Below, one piece after another: positions 1 through 10,590 of a stretch of 64,000 bases of DNA; the first letter of the stretch is position 1; the number at the start of each line of letters is the position of its first letter. This DNA is from Loripinus fragilis (Eukaryota; Mollusca; Bivalvia; Lucinida; Lucinidae). Under the pieces are notes generated by a model that saw nothing but the letters and a program-made list of their open reading frames with translations, was not told the DNA's origin and searched no databases. The position numbers and the translations under genes are program-made. The stretch lies in the NCBI GenBank assembly GCA_964019695.1, contig OZ026530.1, positions 45,617,716-45,681,715 of the forward strand. Direction: 5' to 3'.

Positions 1-790
1 GGAAGGTCAACTGACTACAATGTAATATTTTATGAGAACAATGCCAAAACAAGTTCACAATTTTTCTAACCTAAAAATATCCCGCTTTTTAGAAGATGTA
101 AAATGTTCCCAACAGAACCGTCTCATTGAGACTGCTCTCTCAAACACCTAACACACAAGTTTGTATTTAAAATTATTTTCCCCATCTCTCAATAATAACA
201 GAAGTCCTGGGTACTCAAAAGAACCGCCCCAATGAGACGACACCCTTGGGCATCCAGAACAACCCCATCTTGAGGGTGCCCAAAAGAACCGTCACAATGA
301 GACGCCTCCCCTGAACACCCTAAACACAAGCTTAAAATGATGGTTAAGAAAATAAATGCAATTTCAGATAAATAAACTAACCTGACCTATGTCTTTACTG
401 CATAATTAGATTTTATGCTTTTACATAATAAGGCAAATTGTTATAATAAAATATTGAAAGGAATGTCAATTAACTAGAATGTAAACCTGCTTATCAGAAG
501 ATATAAAAAGTTCCCAACAGAACCATCTCAATGAGACGGCACCCTCTAACACACAAAACTTAAATTTTTTCTCCCATCTCACACTAATAACATAAGTCTT
601 GGGTTCCCAAAAGAAACGTCTCAATGAGACGACTCCCCTGGACACTCAAAACAAACCTATATTGAGGGTGCTCAAAAGAACCGTCCCAATGAGACGCCTC
701 CCCCAAGAACCCAAAACACAAGTCTAAATTTATGGGTAAGAATTGTTTATACTAAAATATTGAAAGGAAGATCAACTGACTAAGATATAA
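1..790. repeat. Tandem repeat with palindromic hairpins (family H)
   Basis: Two complete units (about 1-455 and 456-762) and the start of a third (763 on) share the same order of landmarks: a GTCAACTGACTA-like start, an AGAAGATGTAAAA-like block, TTCCCAACAGAACC, then three short palindromes built on GAACCGTCTCAATGAGACG. The palindromes lie near 114-134, 221-240, 283-304, 520-539, 611-632 and 677-696. Related but more perfect hairpins recur at 38.7 kb and 62.6 kb. No coding potential was seen. This is probably a non-autonomous transposon or satellite; its superfamily is unknown. Confidence 0.75.
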
Positions 791-842
791 GCAGTAAAAC
801 AATGCTCTACTTTAAACTGGTGTGCTACCCGCACTTTGGAAC

Positions 843-1121
843 TTAGCTGGGTAGTTCCATGACGTCACTGCGGTCACTAAGTAGAACGACTTTCGTTTTG
901 GCAGAAGAAAGATGACATTTCACAATGAATGTTTGATGAAAAACAATGTTTTGGGGATTCACTCGGAGTTCCGCACTGATGGGATTTGATCTCTGTGTAG
1001 TACGTGTACTATGGCAGGTAGTTTCTTTGATCAATCTTAGGATGAAAAGTATGTTGGCCTTTGATAAGCGGTATCTCCGGCGCAATTCCACGTCGGTCAT
1101 CTCTACCTGTCTACATGCCAT
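843..1121 (-). pseudogene. PIF/Harbinger-like transposase, N-terminal exon remnant
   Basis: The 92-aa frame contains ELRRRYRLSKANILFILRLI followed by a basic TRTTQRSNPISAELR stretch. This resembles the start of HARBI1/PIF-Harbinger transposases (a Y-R-L/F-S motif, an I/L-rich helix, then an Arg/Asn-rich segment leading to a P-x-x-LQ-like helix). After ELR the sequence reads GTGAAT, a possible splice donor, and what follows no longer resembles the family. The DDE catalytic domain is absent from this window, so this is a fragment. A repeated terminus-like block lies just upstream (1283-1394). The family call rests on motif memory only. Confidence 0.55.
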
Positions 1122-1199
1122 GGTTTGCTCTTTCTCTCACGTTTGTTTTCATTTCTTTGCCTTCCTGAATGGACAAACGCTATGTTGGCCGCCATTTTG

Positions 1200-1401
1200 T
1201 TTCGGGCTAATGACTGATTAAATCGTTTAATTCACCTCCTAGACGTCGATTAAATTTAATTGAGGAATCGGGGCTAAATCAAGGGTTTAATCCATGATTA
1301 AAAGATAATTGAGCTTCGTACAACGCGATTTAATAAGGCGCTAATTAATCGAGGTTTTAATCCATGATTAAAAGATAATTGAGCTTCGTACAACCGGGTC
1401 C
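1200..1401. repeat. Duplicated terminus-like sequence
   Basis: A block ending in TTGAGCTTCGTACAAC occurs at 1283-1324 and again at 1353-1394, a 70-bp tandem duplication rich in TTTAATCCATGATTAAAAG palindromes. It sits 5' of the Harbinger-like exon on the minus strand, where the terminal inverted repeat of that element would be expected. No matching opposite terminus was found at lower coordinates, so the element appears truncated. Confidence 0.5.
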
Positions 1402-1828
1402 TGTTGTTTTCATTTAATTAACACATACATTATGTGCACTATTCAGCACTTCGTTATGGCGGTTCTTAAATTTTAGCAGGTCTAATTATTCTATTTGGTG
1501 CAAAGGTCTGTTAACGTAATGTGAAAATGTAGAACAGAAAAAAATACTTAATAACAAAAAACACTGAAAGAAGAAGGGAAATTAAAGCTTGTAGTTTGTA
1601 AATGGTGATTTCAACGTTAGAAATGGTATAATGCCAAAAATGCACTATATGTTTCAATGAAAATTGAATACTAAAAAAAAGAAAAAAGAGATGATGAATG
1701 AGCAGAGCAGCCTTGTGTTCAGTGAAATTAACTTGAGGTATGCAATATTGTCAGCAATCTGCTGCATGCTTTAAATCGCACGACCAAACGATCATACGAT
1801 TGATGTGAAACAGGTTTTGAATCTGCCT
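1402..1828. mobile_element. Non-coding TE fragment, second copy at 58.6 kb
   Basis: About 425 bp match 58571-58998 closely in the same orientation, from CATTTAATTAACACATACAT through GTGTGAAACAGG-like sequence. The fuller copy at 57.8-59.0 kb has an inverted GTTTCACATCAATCGTA terminus at its left end, so this copy is the right-hand part of such an element. Its left edge abuts the Harbinger-like terminus, suggesting truncation or nested insertion. No ORF. Confidence 0.7.
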
Positions 1829-2080
1829 CTCTAGATTAGATATATCTTTAAATACCATTTTCTCCTGAACCACGGATCCAAAATCACAATAATTTCACAA
1901 AAATGGCTCACATTTTGCCCTCCACTAGAACTGATCAGATGGTTCTCCTTTGCTGAACAACATGGCTTACAGAGCTAAAAATAGACACATTTTTTTAAAT
2001 CCTATCTCCTTAGCTACAGGCCAATACACCGTCTATTTATGTGCTAGGACTCAGGTGAGCGACCCAGGGCCCTCTTGTTT
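1829..2080. repeat. Dispersed repeat end with GGTGAGCGACCCAGGGCCC
   Basis: Non-coding block ending CTCAGGTGAGCGACCC then GGGCCCTCTTGTTTT. The CAGGTGAGC core resembles the terminal hairpin half of the array at 53.2 kb and the start at 30.96 kb. I associate this ending with bivalve dispersed repeats, but cannot confirm it without a search. Confidence 0.4.
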
Positions 2081-2469
2081 TTGAATTAAACTCATATGTA
2101 TATTTACTAAATGTCTCAGTTTTTATTTTTGCATGTGAAAAAAAGGTATTCTGTTTCGGTGTTTTTATAGTTACAAATTTTTGATAAAATAATGATTGAT
2201 TTACCAGGTTTTCAGATGGGCCCTACTTTTTCTTGAAAATGCCCTACTTTTTCACTCTAAATTTAAATGTCATTTACGCGATGTTAATACAGGATTTTTT
2301 TCTCCCTTGCTCAAATTTTAGAAATTAACTATTATTCTTTTCAGGGAGTAGACAGCTAATAAACTGAATCATTCGTTCCAATTTTAAACCCAAAATCACT
2401 CTGTTCTGCTAGTATTATTATCACAATGATTATCTTCCTTAAATATTGAGTATGAACTGTTTTATTCCA
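2081..2469. other. AT-rich spacer, no feature seen
   Basis: No ORF above background, no inverted repeat and no recognisable element were found between the repeat end at about 2080 and the start of repeat R. Confidence 0.5.
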
Positions 2470-4830
2470 TGTTTTCCAGCTTAGTGTATATGATTTTATA
2501 CTTGGAAAAACCCTACCATTGCTCCTTTTTTTACAAAGATAATCCCTGCTTTTTCAATACTTCTTGCAAAATTTTATCAGTGTTTTCTTTTTGTTTAAGG
2601 GCACTTGAAAGCCTTATTAATGACCTTTTTTATGAATTCTGTACAAAAGAAGAAGCCCTTCTTTCACTACTGTTTTACATTCGAAATCACTAGTTTTATT
2701 TTGAAATCTTTGATCTCATCTCTTTCCGTAATTTTTGTAAGCCTGTTTATCGGCAGGTTAGTACTCAGGAAGGCATATTTCGCCATAACTTAAAGAATGT
2801 TGACTAGAATGTAAAGAACCAACACAAACAAAATAGTTTCATATATAAAATACTCCTAATGTTTCAATGGTGGTCACAACTTGTAAATATTTAGAATTGA
2901 AACTCTGAGATACACAGGTCAATAAATTAATGAAAGTACCATAGTACAATACTTGAGACATACAGGATTATGAAGATCAAATGTTGCATTTTGACACTAT
3001 GTTCAGAATGGGGGGGGGGGGGGGTATATATTTCTTGAGGTTTCAAAGGAGGAGGTCATTGTATTTAAATTTTGTTAGGAGGGAGGGCATCCAAAATTTG
3101 GATAATGGATGGGCATCTTTGCCCCCCCCCCTACACTAATATAATGAGCGGATCCATATTTACTATATTATGTTCCATTGAAAGTACTTAATTGCAGTAA
3201 CTGTTGCAGATATACATGCATTCAAATAGCAAGAGTTAGTATACGTCATTTGCTAATTGACTCGCTTTGTTAGTAGGCTATTTTATATTGTTTACCTTTC
3301 TTTTGTTCAATGTGATCTGTGATAGTAGTAACACTATGCTGATCTTGATCGGAATGGACGCTTGTCTTCGCTCGTTGAAATTAATCCAGTACCGCAAAAT
3401 GTAGGCCACTGGCTAGATATTGTTTCCCTCCAACCAGGGGCGATTTTCTTGAAGCCCAATGTCTTGCAAGGATTTTGCAACATGTAAGCCCTCTGACAAT
3501 GGCAGCGGTTAGCTGTAACAGCCTGTTACATACGTTACCCTATAAAATATTTGATAATTCACATTTTTAAGACTTCAGAAAAGTGCAAAATATCTGGTAA
3601 GATTTCCAAAGGACCTCTGACGGTGGTAATCACAGTGTATCGCTGCCTATTATTTGGATAAAAAATAAAGTCGATCAAAAGTTTCCATCTTCATATATAA
3701 ACTTGCTGATTGTCTCTATTTTATGTTTTTGCATATGATTTCCTATAAATTTCCATAAATGTACGGCTTTATTTTGGGGCTAAAATGGTCACTTTTTGTA
3801 TTAAACATATAGGAAATAGAAAACTATTTTTAAAACATCATTCCCCCCCGAGTTCCAACTAATCCTTTTGCACGTAAGTGTGTTCTCATATTTTACATAA
3901 TACATGTGAAAAGCTAGTTGGAACTCAGGGAGGAATGATATCCCACAGCCCAAAATGTGACGTCTGGGCGAGCCCAAACATTAGCATTTGGGTTTTTGGT
4001 GTGCTCTCTTGAAAATCGTTTTTTCTAGAATAATGAAATAATTAGTACAAATAAGCTTCCTTTTCATAACCCATTAGTCATGAAATATTACAACGTTTTA
4101 GCATATTTTTCTTTAGATTATGAAAATTGTCCTTTTACTAAATTCAGTTGGTAGATTATTTTGCACATACACTGTATCTATCCCATACACATAAACTACA
4201 TGGCCATTGACTCGGTGTACTTTACGCATGGATGAATGGTTAAAGTACATTGCTGCATAATATTGCACCTGGTAAATACATTGTCATCAAGGTTGAATAT
4301 GGACTACAGTTGCACTTCAAAATATTTCTTATCAAATCAGTCAGAAAAAAACAACAACAAAAATAATCATTAAAATGCTCATGATTTTGGACTTTAAAAT
4401 ACTTTCACTGTTATTTGTAATCGAGTATAGATGATGCAATACCCTTACACGTGCAAAATAATTGATTTCTAAATGTTTTGGTGAAGTCAAACTTTGCAAC
4501 CCCTACCCCCTTTTGTAGCGTCTCATGTTTTGTTGTAGGGATCTGCATGTCTAATTATAACCTGAATTCGCTTCTAATACATCAAGCGTCCTATTCAAAA
4601 GGATACCAGTGATATCTTATACATAGGGAAGTTTTGGGAAGCATCTGAAAAATAGGCAGATACCCTATCAAAGTGTCAGAGGTCCTTGGTTATATCTTCT
4701 AAGTAAGCTATTAGTATTACCAGATTACTGGGCCCTAGATATTGAAATATAGTCAGCCCTGATGTAGTGTATGTAACATTTTTCATTGAACACCCTTTTA
4801 AATGATAAATGCATCTAGATCTAATATATT
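2470..4830. repeat. Degenerate repeat R, copy 1
   Basis: The block is shared with about 8.06-17.9 kb. Shared landmarks are the TACAAAGATAATCCCTG block (2535 / 8115), CGCCATAACTTAAAGA (2782 / 8368), the TTTTGTTAGGAGGGAGG block (3070 / 9264), TATTATGTTCCATT (3167 / 11217), GTGATAGTAGTAACACTATGC (3320 / 15293) and the GTAACAGCCTGTTACATACG motif (3515 / 16214). It contains a poly-G run (3010-3024) and a poly-C run. It carries no open frame longer than about 75 codons; the short ones are chance ORFs. A SINE is inserted at its right end. Confidence 0.65.
3838..3938. repeat. Foldback hairpin with ~24-bp arms
   Basis: TCATTCC...GAGTTCCAACTA at 3838-3861 is the near-perfect inverse of TAGTTGGAACTC...GGAATGA at 3915-3938, with a ~53-bp spacer. 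The arms could be the ends of a tiny MITE or a cruciform-forming repeat within R. Confidence 0.6.
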
Positions 4831-4839
4831 TTGTCAGTG

Positions 4840-5137
4840 GTGTCTGGTTACAGATGCGAAGCTGACTGCAGATCCAGGGGTGGCGAGTTCGATCCCGGCT
4901 CGGTCCCATACTTTCGTGGAGATTGATCATGAAATCATTTCTACGGTCATTCTCCTCTCTTCCGCTAAATGAATCATTCATGAAGAGTTGTTGTCAGTTA
5001 CAAGCGAAAGTATGTGCACGATTACTGGTTAACTGCTTGTTCAAGCTTGCCCAGGAAAAAAGTGTGGCTAGGTGAACTGACCGTCCCGCAATGATGATAG
5101 CTGTTGACTTGGGACGTAAAGCAACAAAACAAACAAA
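4840..5137 (+). mobile_element. tRNA-derived SINE (family S2) with 14-bp TSD
   Basis: The body matches the full-length copy at 55181-55491. It contains a B-box-like GAGTTCGATCCCGGC near 4886 and ends in GGGACGTAAAGCAACAAAAC. It is bracketed by identical ATATTTTGTCAGTG at 4826-4839 and 5138-5151, a target-site duplication that marks retroposition into repeat R. The first ~25 bp with the A box, present in the 55-kb copy, are missing or degraded, so this copy is 5'-truncated. Confidence 0.85.
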
Positions 5138-5151
5138 ATATTTTGTCAGTG

Positions 5152-5699
5152 AACTGAAGTGTAATATTACCTGCTAAATACATTCTTAATGGCTCTGGGG
5201 TGATCTCCTCTTTAGACTTTGGACAGCACCTCTCTTCTTTAGACTTTGGACAGCACCTCAGAGCTCCGTAGATTCGTCTGTTCCGTTGGACGTCTCAGGA
5301 CAGAATCCCTGCAACCTGCTATCGATGCCTCTAACTGCATCAGCTTTTTCCGCCTCAGCTTCCCATTGGTCAGAACCTATCTTCCAGTCATCCAGGGGCT
5401 GTCTTTGTGATACTTCGGCTATCTCCGTGGTCCTTCTGGTTGTAATAGAATAAAATACTCGCCTACCACTACACTCCCTCCCACTTTAATTTGAAAGTGC
5501 TTGATCCAGGGGTCAAATTAACAGACAGCTGATGCGAGTATTCGTTTGACACATAACCATAGCCCCACTGTGAGGCGTATTCCTATTTACCACATCTCTC
5601 ATGTCAAAGGGGTCCGGAACCACATAGCAACAATAAGGAAGACAACGATGAAGGAAAAGTAGGAGACACGAATAATGGATCTTCGTCTGGCTCAGTTGA
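5152..5699. other. Non-coding spacer with direct and inverted short repeats
   Basis: TCTTTAGACTTTGGACAGCACCTC is partly duplicated at about 5210-5260. AATACTCGC (5454) and GCGAGTATT (5533) form an inverted pair about 85 bp apart. No protein homology was recognised; short frames here are interrupted. Confidence 0.4.
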
Positions 5700-6150
5700 A
5701 GACGTCCACACTGCTTCAGGCTGTCCAAGGCCTGGAGCCAATTAGAAAGTAAGAATCTGCTTTCTCATGGAGATCTGCCCTATTTCAGGCTGACCAAGAC
5801 CTGAAGTAGACAGACTCTGAACTCTTGAAGTTCTGGATGAACACTCTACCCCAGGCTGACCGAGACCTGGAGCCGACTAGGAAATGAGAATCTGCTTTCT
5901 CATGGGGATCTTCTGCACTACTTCAGGCTGACCAAGACCTGAAGTAGACAGACTCAGAACTCTTGAAGTTCTGGATGAACACTCTACCCCAGGCTGACTT
6001 AGACCTGGAGTAGATAGACTGACCTGTTCCAGGCTGCCCAAGTCCTGGAACAGATAAGATGAAGAATCTTCTCAATTTTTGTTTGCCGAGCTACTCTCCC
6101 TCTATACGACCGTCCTACCCCAAGCTGACCAAGACCTGGAGTAGACGGGG
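5700..6150. repeat. Array of seven ~27-bp hairpins
   Basis: The palindrome CCAGGCTGACCAAGACCTGG, with TTCAGG/CCTGAA variants, occurs near 5712, 5785, 5848, 5920, 5988, 6033 and 6118, usually flanked by CTAC on the left and GTAG on the right. A longer unit of ~135 bp (5785 vs 5920) adds GAACTCTTGAAGTTC, itself palindromic. Spacing and arm complementarity are kept while arm sequences co-vary (TTCAGG/CCTGAA vs CCCAGG/CCTGGA). The function is unknown. Confidence 0.75.
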
Positions 6151-6324
6151 AAAAAAGAATATACAGATTCCAACATTAGGATTAGATGATAAAACCGGTG
6201 ACATAAAAACAAAAAAAAATAATCCTCAGCTCGATGCCAAGCGAAACTAGCAAGACACACCTAAAGACACTGGATCGGGTCAGAGCGCCTAGCACCCAAA
6301 TACCCTCATGCCACTGTAAAGCAT

Positions 6325-6573
6325 CTAATCCACATCCGGTCCACGTCGCTCACCATACAATCTTTTGGCGTTGGCTCTTGTAATGTCCAGAATGGCCTTC
6401 CAATCCACACCATGGATCCTACCAAGTTCAGCGGCTGTCATACCAATCACTGCGGGAGTACTATGGCGACTCCCTCTAAAATGAAAATGGGGTGCATGGG
6501 TCTCAATGAGAAGTCTTCCTTCATGAAGTTTTCTTACAGCTCTGGGGCAATCACCTCTGAAGTCACCAACCAT
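6325..6573 (-). pseudogene. TatD-family DNase, C-terminal exon remnant
   Basis: The 82-aa frame carries the TatD hydrolase C-terminus: GRLLIETHAPHF (residues 19-30), then GSRHSTP, and a final NAKRLYG helix (about 68-74). TatD enzymes are metal-dependent 3'-5' nucleases; the family motif is ETDAP, whereas this reads ETHAP with His26 replacing a metal-site Asp. The codon before Met1 is TAG, and the upstream sequence TTTACATAG looks like a splice acceptor, so this may be a last exon rather than an ORF start. No other TatD exon was found on the same strand up to about 7.7 kb. It is probably a non-functional remnant of a TATDN2-like gene. Confidence 0.6.
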
Positions 6574-6598
6574 CTATGTAAACATCAATGCGAAGAAA

Positions 6599-7718
6599 TT
6601 GGCCAATCCTATACATATAGAGGAACAGTTTGATACTCTTCAGTTGCTGTCCCCAGTCATAGATATAGAAGAATCCAGGACATCAGGTGTTGGTGAAAAC
6701 AGCAATAATGAGTCTGAGGTGAAGTCCGGTCAAGATAATGCTGATGATACATTGCCACTTGAGGCCCTCTCTGCCAGCAAGACAGGTCAGGAATCAACTC
6801 TCTCTGTCATCGCTATAGATCTGGCGGCATTAGGAAGATCTGCCATTGAAAAAAAACAACACAGCAAGATTCTAGTGCCCTAACCATGGATGATGTCAGT
6901 ATGTTTTTCAAAACCAACAGAGGCCCAACTAAGATAGCTGAGGGCCTCAGCAAGTTACGAGACTCAAAGCACTGATCAACAGCACATCCAAAATCTAATC
7001 CTCACCAGTTTTCACAGTCGCCGAGTTTGAAATCTAATCAGCCGGTGTCCCCCTCAAAGGCCTCTAGTCTTCCTGTTAGGAAAGGATCAAAATTAAGTAG
7101 AGTTTTCCACGTGTGACCGATGTAGAAAGTAGATTTGAAACGATTTGAAACAAATATAAAAAAAATATTACTAATGGTGATTTAGTTTTGAATGAAAATT
7201 CCAAGGCTGATAGTGTTAGAGAAAGCCGTAAAAAATTGAAAATATTGTAGAAAAGACTGCAGCAGTCCAGGAGGTGCCACATATTGTTAAAGTGGAGACA
7301 CAGAGTGAACCTGCCATAGCTGGAAGCCTGTGGACATCCCCACCTAGAGCAAGTATCTGTCCAGAGACCTCTGGTGTCTTAGCGAAGCTACAAGAATTTA
7401 GTTTCCGATTTTCTACTGCCAAAATGAATGATAAAAAACAAGATATAAGCTTTGATCTCAGAGAGAAGTTTGCAGAAATGAATGTTCATAGACATAGATA
7501 GTGAGAGTATTGTTGAAAGGGGGAGGGTTGATGAGAGAGAAACACCGCCTCCAGATGGTCAAGCATTCAATGGTGGCTCTAACAATACACAGACTATGCA
7601 AACATCTTTGCTTAGAGATGGATTAAGCGGTATTTCTGATGCAGGTGCAAGACCCAAACTCTATGATTCTGGCTTTAACAGTGTCACAGTTCTCTCTCTA
7701 GACAAAGATATCTATTAA
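6599..7718 (+). pseudogene. Decayed coding sequence of unknown family
   Basis: Open stretches at 6599-6883, 7274-7501 and 7482-7718 follow one another in changing frames. They are rich in Ser, Thr, Asp and Glu, unlike the surrounding AT-rich repeats. Between 6884 and 7273 are a plausible basic Ser/Lys/Pro-rich stretch and several stops. At 7482-7501 two open frames overlap as if by a single frameshift. I recognise no domain. It lies tail-away from the TatD-like exon on the opposite strand and could be the 5' part of an unrelated or inverted gene copy. Confidence 0.35.
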
Positions 7719-7829
7719 ATTCTGAACTGAAATCAACTTTTAAATCTAGATCCTTAGTGAGTTCTGGTACAGAACTCACTTAAAATCTACGTCAGTTTCT
7801 AGCGGTAGCCATGTTGGATTTGTGCCGGT

Positions 7830-7946
7830 GTCATATAATATTTTGACCCGCCTAAAAAGTGACCCGCGGGTCATAATATTATGACCCGGGGGTCAAAATA
7901 TTACTGTAATATTTTGACCCCCCCTATAATATTTTGACCCCCCCCC
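7830..7946. repeat. Nested GACCCGCGGGTC / TAATATTTTGACCC palindrome array
   Basis: TAATATTTTGACC occurs at about 7839, 7908 and 7928, with the inverse GGTCATAATATTATGACC across 7877-7891 and GACCCGCGGGTC at 7862-7873. The block alternates GC-rich palindromes with AT-rich palindromes and ends in poly-C. No coding potential. Confidence 0.7.
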
Positions 7947-8059
7947 TACTAACTTTAAAAAGGAAAGATGAAATATATGTAATAAATGCATCTAGATCTC
8001 ATATATCATCATGTCCCAGATCGCTCCTTAGTATCCCACTTCTGACACCTTCTCGAACA

Positions 8060-8648
8060 ACTTATTGTATAAATCATTTTATACTAGGAAAAGTCCTACC
8101 ATCGCTACTTTTTTACAAAGATAATCCCTGTGTCATCAATACTATTTACAAATTTTTATCAGTATTTTTTGTTGAAGAGCACTTTAAAGCCTTATTAATG
8201 ATCTCTTTTTTATTAAGTCTGTACAAAAGAAGAAGCTCTTCCGTCACTACTTTTTTTACATTCGAAATCACTAGTTTTTTTAAAAAAAAAAAACTTTGAT
8301 CTCTAACCTTTCCCTACTATTTGTAAGCCTGTTTATTTGCAGGTCAGTGCTCAGGAAAGCACATTTCGCCATAACTTAAAGATTGTTGACTTGAACGTAA
8401 AGAACCAACAAAAGCAAACTAGTTCAATATATAAAAGATTCCTAATGTTTCAATGGTGTTCAAAACTTGTCAAGATTTAGAATTGAAACTCTGAGATACA
8501 CGGGTCAATAAATGAATAAAAGTACTATAGTACCATACCTATGACATACCGGTTTATGAAGATGAAATATTGCATTTTGACAATATGTTCAAATGGAGGG
8601 TCAGTCAGGTTATATTTCTTGCTGCTCAGGGAGGAGGTCATTGTAATT
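8060..8648. repeat. Repeat R copy 2, left segment
   Basis: This parallels 2480-3060 almost landmark for landmark (TTTACAAAGATAATCCCTG, AAGAAGAAGC, CGCCATAACTTAAAGA, AACTCTGAGATACAC). The apparent ORF at 7934-8299 is a run through this non-coding repeat. The segment ends at the 606-bp insertion and resumes at 9255. Confidence 0.7.
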
Positions 8649-9254
8649 GGGCCAGGATATGACAAAAGGGACCCTATGGCTGTATAAATCAAAATCAAAC
8701 TTATGATGCGTCTGCAAAGTACTACTACTTAAGAGTATTTTCTGAAAATTTGAAGCAATTATCTTCAAAATTGACGAGTATATGGAGGTTTGAATAAGTG
8801 TTTGCAATCAGGTTTTGAATGCAACGTTAAAAACACGTTAAGCCTAATATGACGTCAGAATGCTGGTGTCCAATTGCTCGTTGATTATAGTCAACTCGGT
8901 ATAACTATCTAATAAATATAATGCATTCTCATGCCTTATCTATTGTTTAATGTAGATGCGAACGAAATTGTACGAATTTGTACATTTTAAATCGTATTGT
9001 AGGCATTTAAAATTACCCATCCTTTATTTTGAGCCCATGCAGGGGCTATGGCCTTATTGTTACCATGGCAACAGGCAACATACAATACCCTTAATATAAT
9101 CAGAAACATTAGCTACTTTGATTACATCAAGCCATAGAACCATTTTCATGGTACTATAAAAGCATGTTATTTTGTCATTTTAGGCATTTTTCAAATGTCT
9201 ATTATGTAATAATAGATAAAATGCCTTAAGGACCATTTTCTCAGATCCGCGCTC
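8649..9254. mobile_element. 606-bp TIR element in repeat R
   Basis: The interruption of R copy 2 is shown by alignment to copy 1 (GTCATTGTA then TTTAAATTTTGTTAGG). The termini are imperfect inverted repeats: GGGCCAGGATATGACAAAAG on the left and the inverse of CTCAGATCCGCGCTC on the right (about 18 of 25 positions match). AATT flanks both sides as a probable TSD. It is non-coding. It contains GTTACCATGGCAAC at 9059-9072, an RFX X-box-like palindrome. Confidence 0.6.
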
Positions 9255-9361
9255 AATTAAATTTTGTTAGGAGGGAGGCATCAAAAATTGGGATAATGGA
9301 TGGGCATCTTTGCCGCCCCCAGCCCCTGACACTCAAATAATGAGCAGTTCCTTATATACTA
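9255..9361. repeat. Repeat R copy 2, second segment
   Basis: Matches 3066-3160 (AAATTTTGTTAGGAGGGAGG, GGATAATGGATGGGCATCTT) and is cut by the TA-flanked element starting at 9362. Confidence 0.65.
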
Positions 9362-9600
9362 CACTGCTCAAAATTTTGAAAGGAACACTGCGTACTTTGC
9401 CATTGATCACAATACAAATGCACGCATAGTCTAACTCATAGCGAGAGTAGGATTAATAAGGCAAAACATGTTTGCCCCGTGATTAGTTTGGTTACTTATC
9501 ATGGATGATGCTTGTTGATGAAAATGAAGTAGTCTCTTTCCAGAAATCTCCATTGAACGCTTTTTGTTAAAATACCCCCTTTTTCAAAGCCAAATTTTAA

Positions 9601-10256
9601 CACTTTCGCTGCCAAGCACCAAAAAACCAATACCTCAGTGCCAAGCATGTTTCAAGGACTCTTGAATATTGAGGGTATATGATTTAACACAGAGTATCTC
9701 CAGAACCATTCAGCCTATCGCTGTGAAACTTTCACAGAATGTTGATATTATATAAAACTTTTATTTGAACAAATAAAATAGATAGTCACGTGACCTTTGG
9801 CGACCATTTTGGAAGCCATATTGAAAATATGAAAAATACCCTTAAACAATTATTTTATGCAAAAAATAGATAAACATCCATCTACATCAAGTGTCAAACA
9901 TCAGGATCTATTCTGATATATTGTTGCTTCAGAAATTAATCAAAGTATAGCAGTTGAAGGGCTAAATGCGTCCTATATGTCATCCCCACGGACATGTTTT
10001 CGATATTTTTAATTTCCGCGGAAGCTAATGACATTACAAACATGTTTGTAAAATCCATTATTGTACAGAAAATTGCGTATACCTCCATATACGATATTAT
10101 TATGTCCCCTGAGCATTTTTAAATACAGAACAAAGAGTTGCGTCCCTTATAACCGTTTAAAATAGACAGCTATCAACTGTGCCTTTAAATTTCGACTATA
10201 GTCGCGTTTAGAGTAAACGGTAAATTCGACTACAGTAGCGTCTGTCAGTGAAAGTG
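9601..10256. mobile_element. piggyBac-like MITE, copy A
   Basis: The 656-bp element is flanked by TTAA at 9597-9600 and 10257-10260. The left end CACTTTCGCTGCCAAGCACC and the inverse right end CACTTTCACTGACAGACGC form imperfect TIRs. Near the right end are subterminal inverted CGACTATAGTCG and CGACTACAGTAGCG motifs. TTAA duplication plus a CACTTTC..TGCCA end fits piggyBac-superfamily MITEs. The paralogous sequence at about 13796-13830 lacks it and shows a single TTAA, an empty site. Confidence 0.8.
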
Positions 10257-10260
10257 TTAA

Positions 10261-10470
10261 GATGAATTTTTCAATCAAGCACCAAAACAGCATCATTTCT
10301 GTACAGTCAACAGACTTTTAATGTTGCAGAAACCATTAGGTTACGATATTAACAAATTTGGAAGATTCTACAGAGTTCCAGAAAAAAATTTCATTTTCAG
10401 GAAAATTACAAAACTTGAGCCATGAACTTAAGCAGCGATTGTTTTTGATCCCAAACTTTGACTATCTTAG
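10261..10470. repeat. Direct repeat shared with 13.80-14.03 kb
   Basis: About 200 bp (TTTTCAATCAAGCACCA... to GAGCCATGAACTTAAGCAG) match 13808-13990 in the same orientation with moderate divergence. One copy lies inside the 1.85-kb element and the other inside the 3.9-kb element, so both carry a common older sequence or are related. Confidence 0.75.
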
Positions 10471-10590
10471 AAAAAAATGACAAAACAAACTGCATGGGTT
10501 TCTGTCGTATTGTCTAGGGAAACGCATTTCTTGTCTATTGGACAGGGGTTAACATTATCACCAATGGAAAATTATCAGGTGTTCCTTTAG

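Noticed and set aside
1..720. CRISPR-like array from regularly recurring GAACCGTCTCAATGAGAC
   Set aside because: Repeats are palindromic, unevenly spaced and part of larger tandem units in a eukaryotic genome; no cas genes.
4676..4981. 101-codon minus-strand ORF
   Set aside because: Runs through SINE S2 and its flank; no protein similarity.
7934..8299. 121-codon plus-strand ORF
   Set aside because: Lies across non-coding repeat R; the parallel copy at 2.47 kb breaks the frame.
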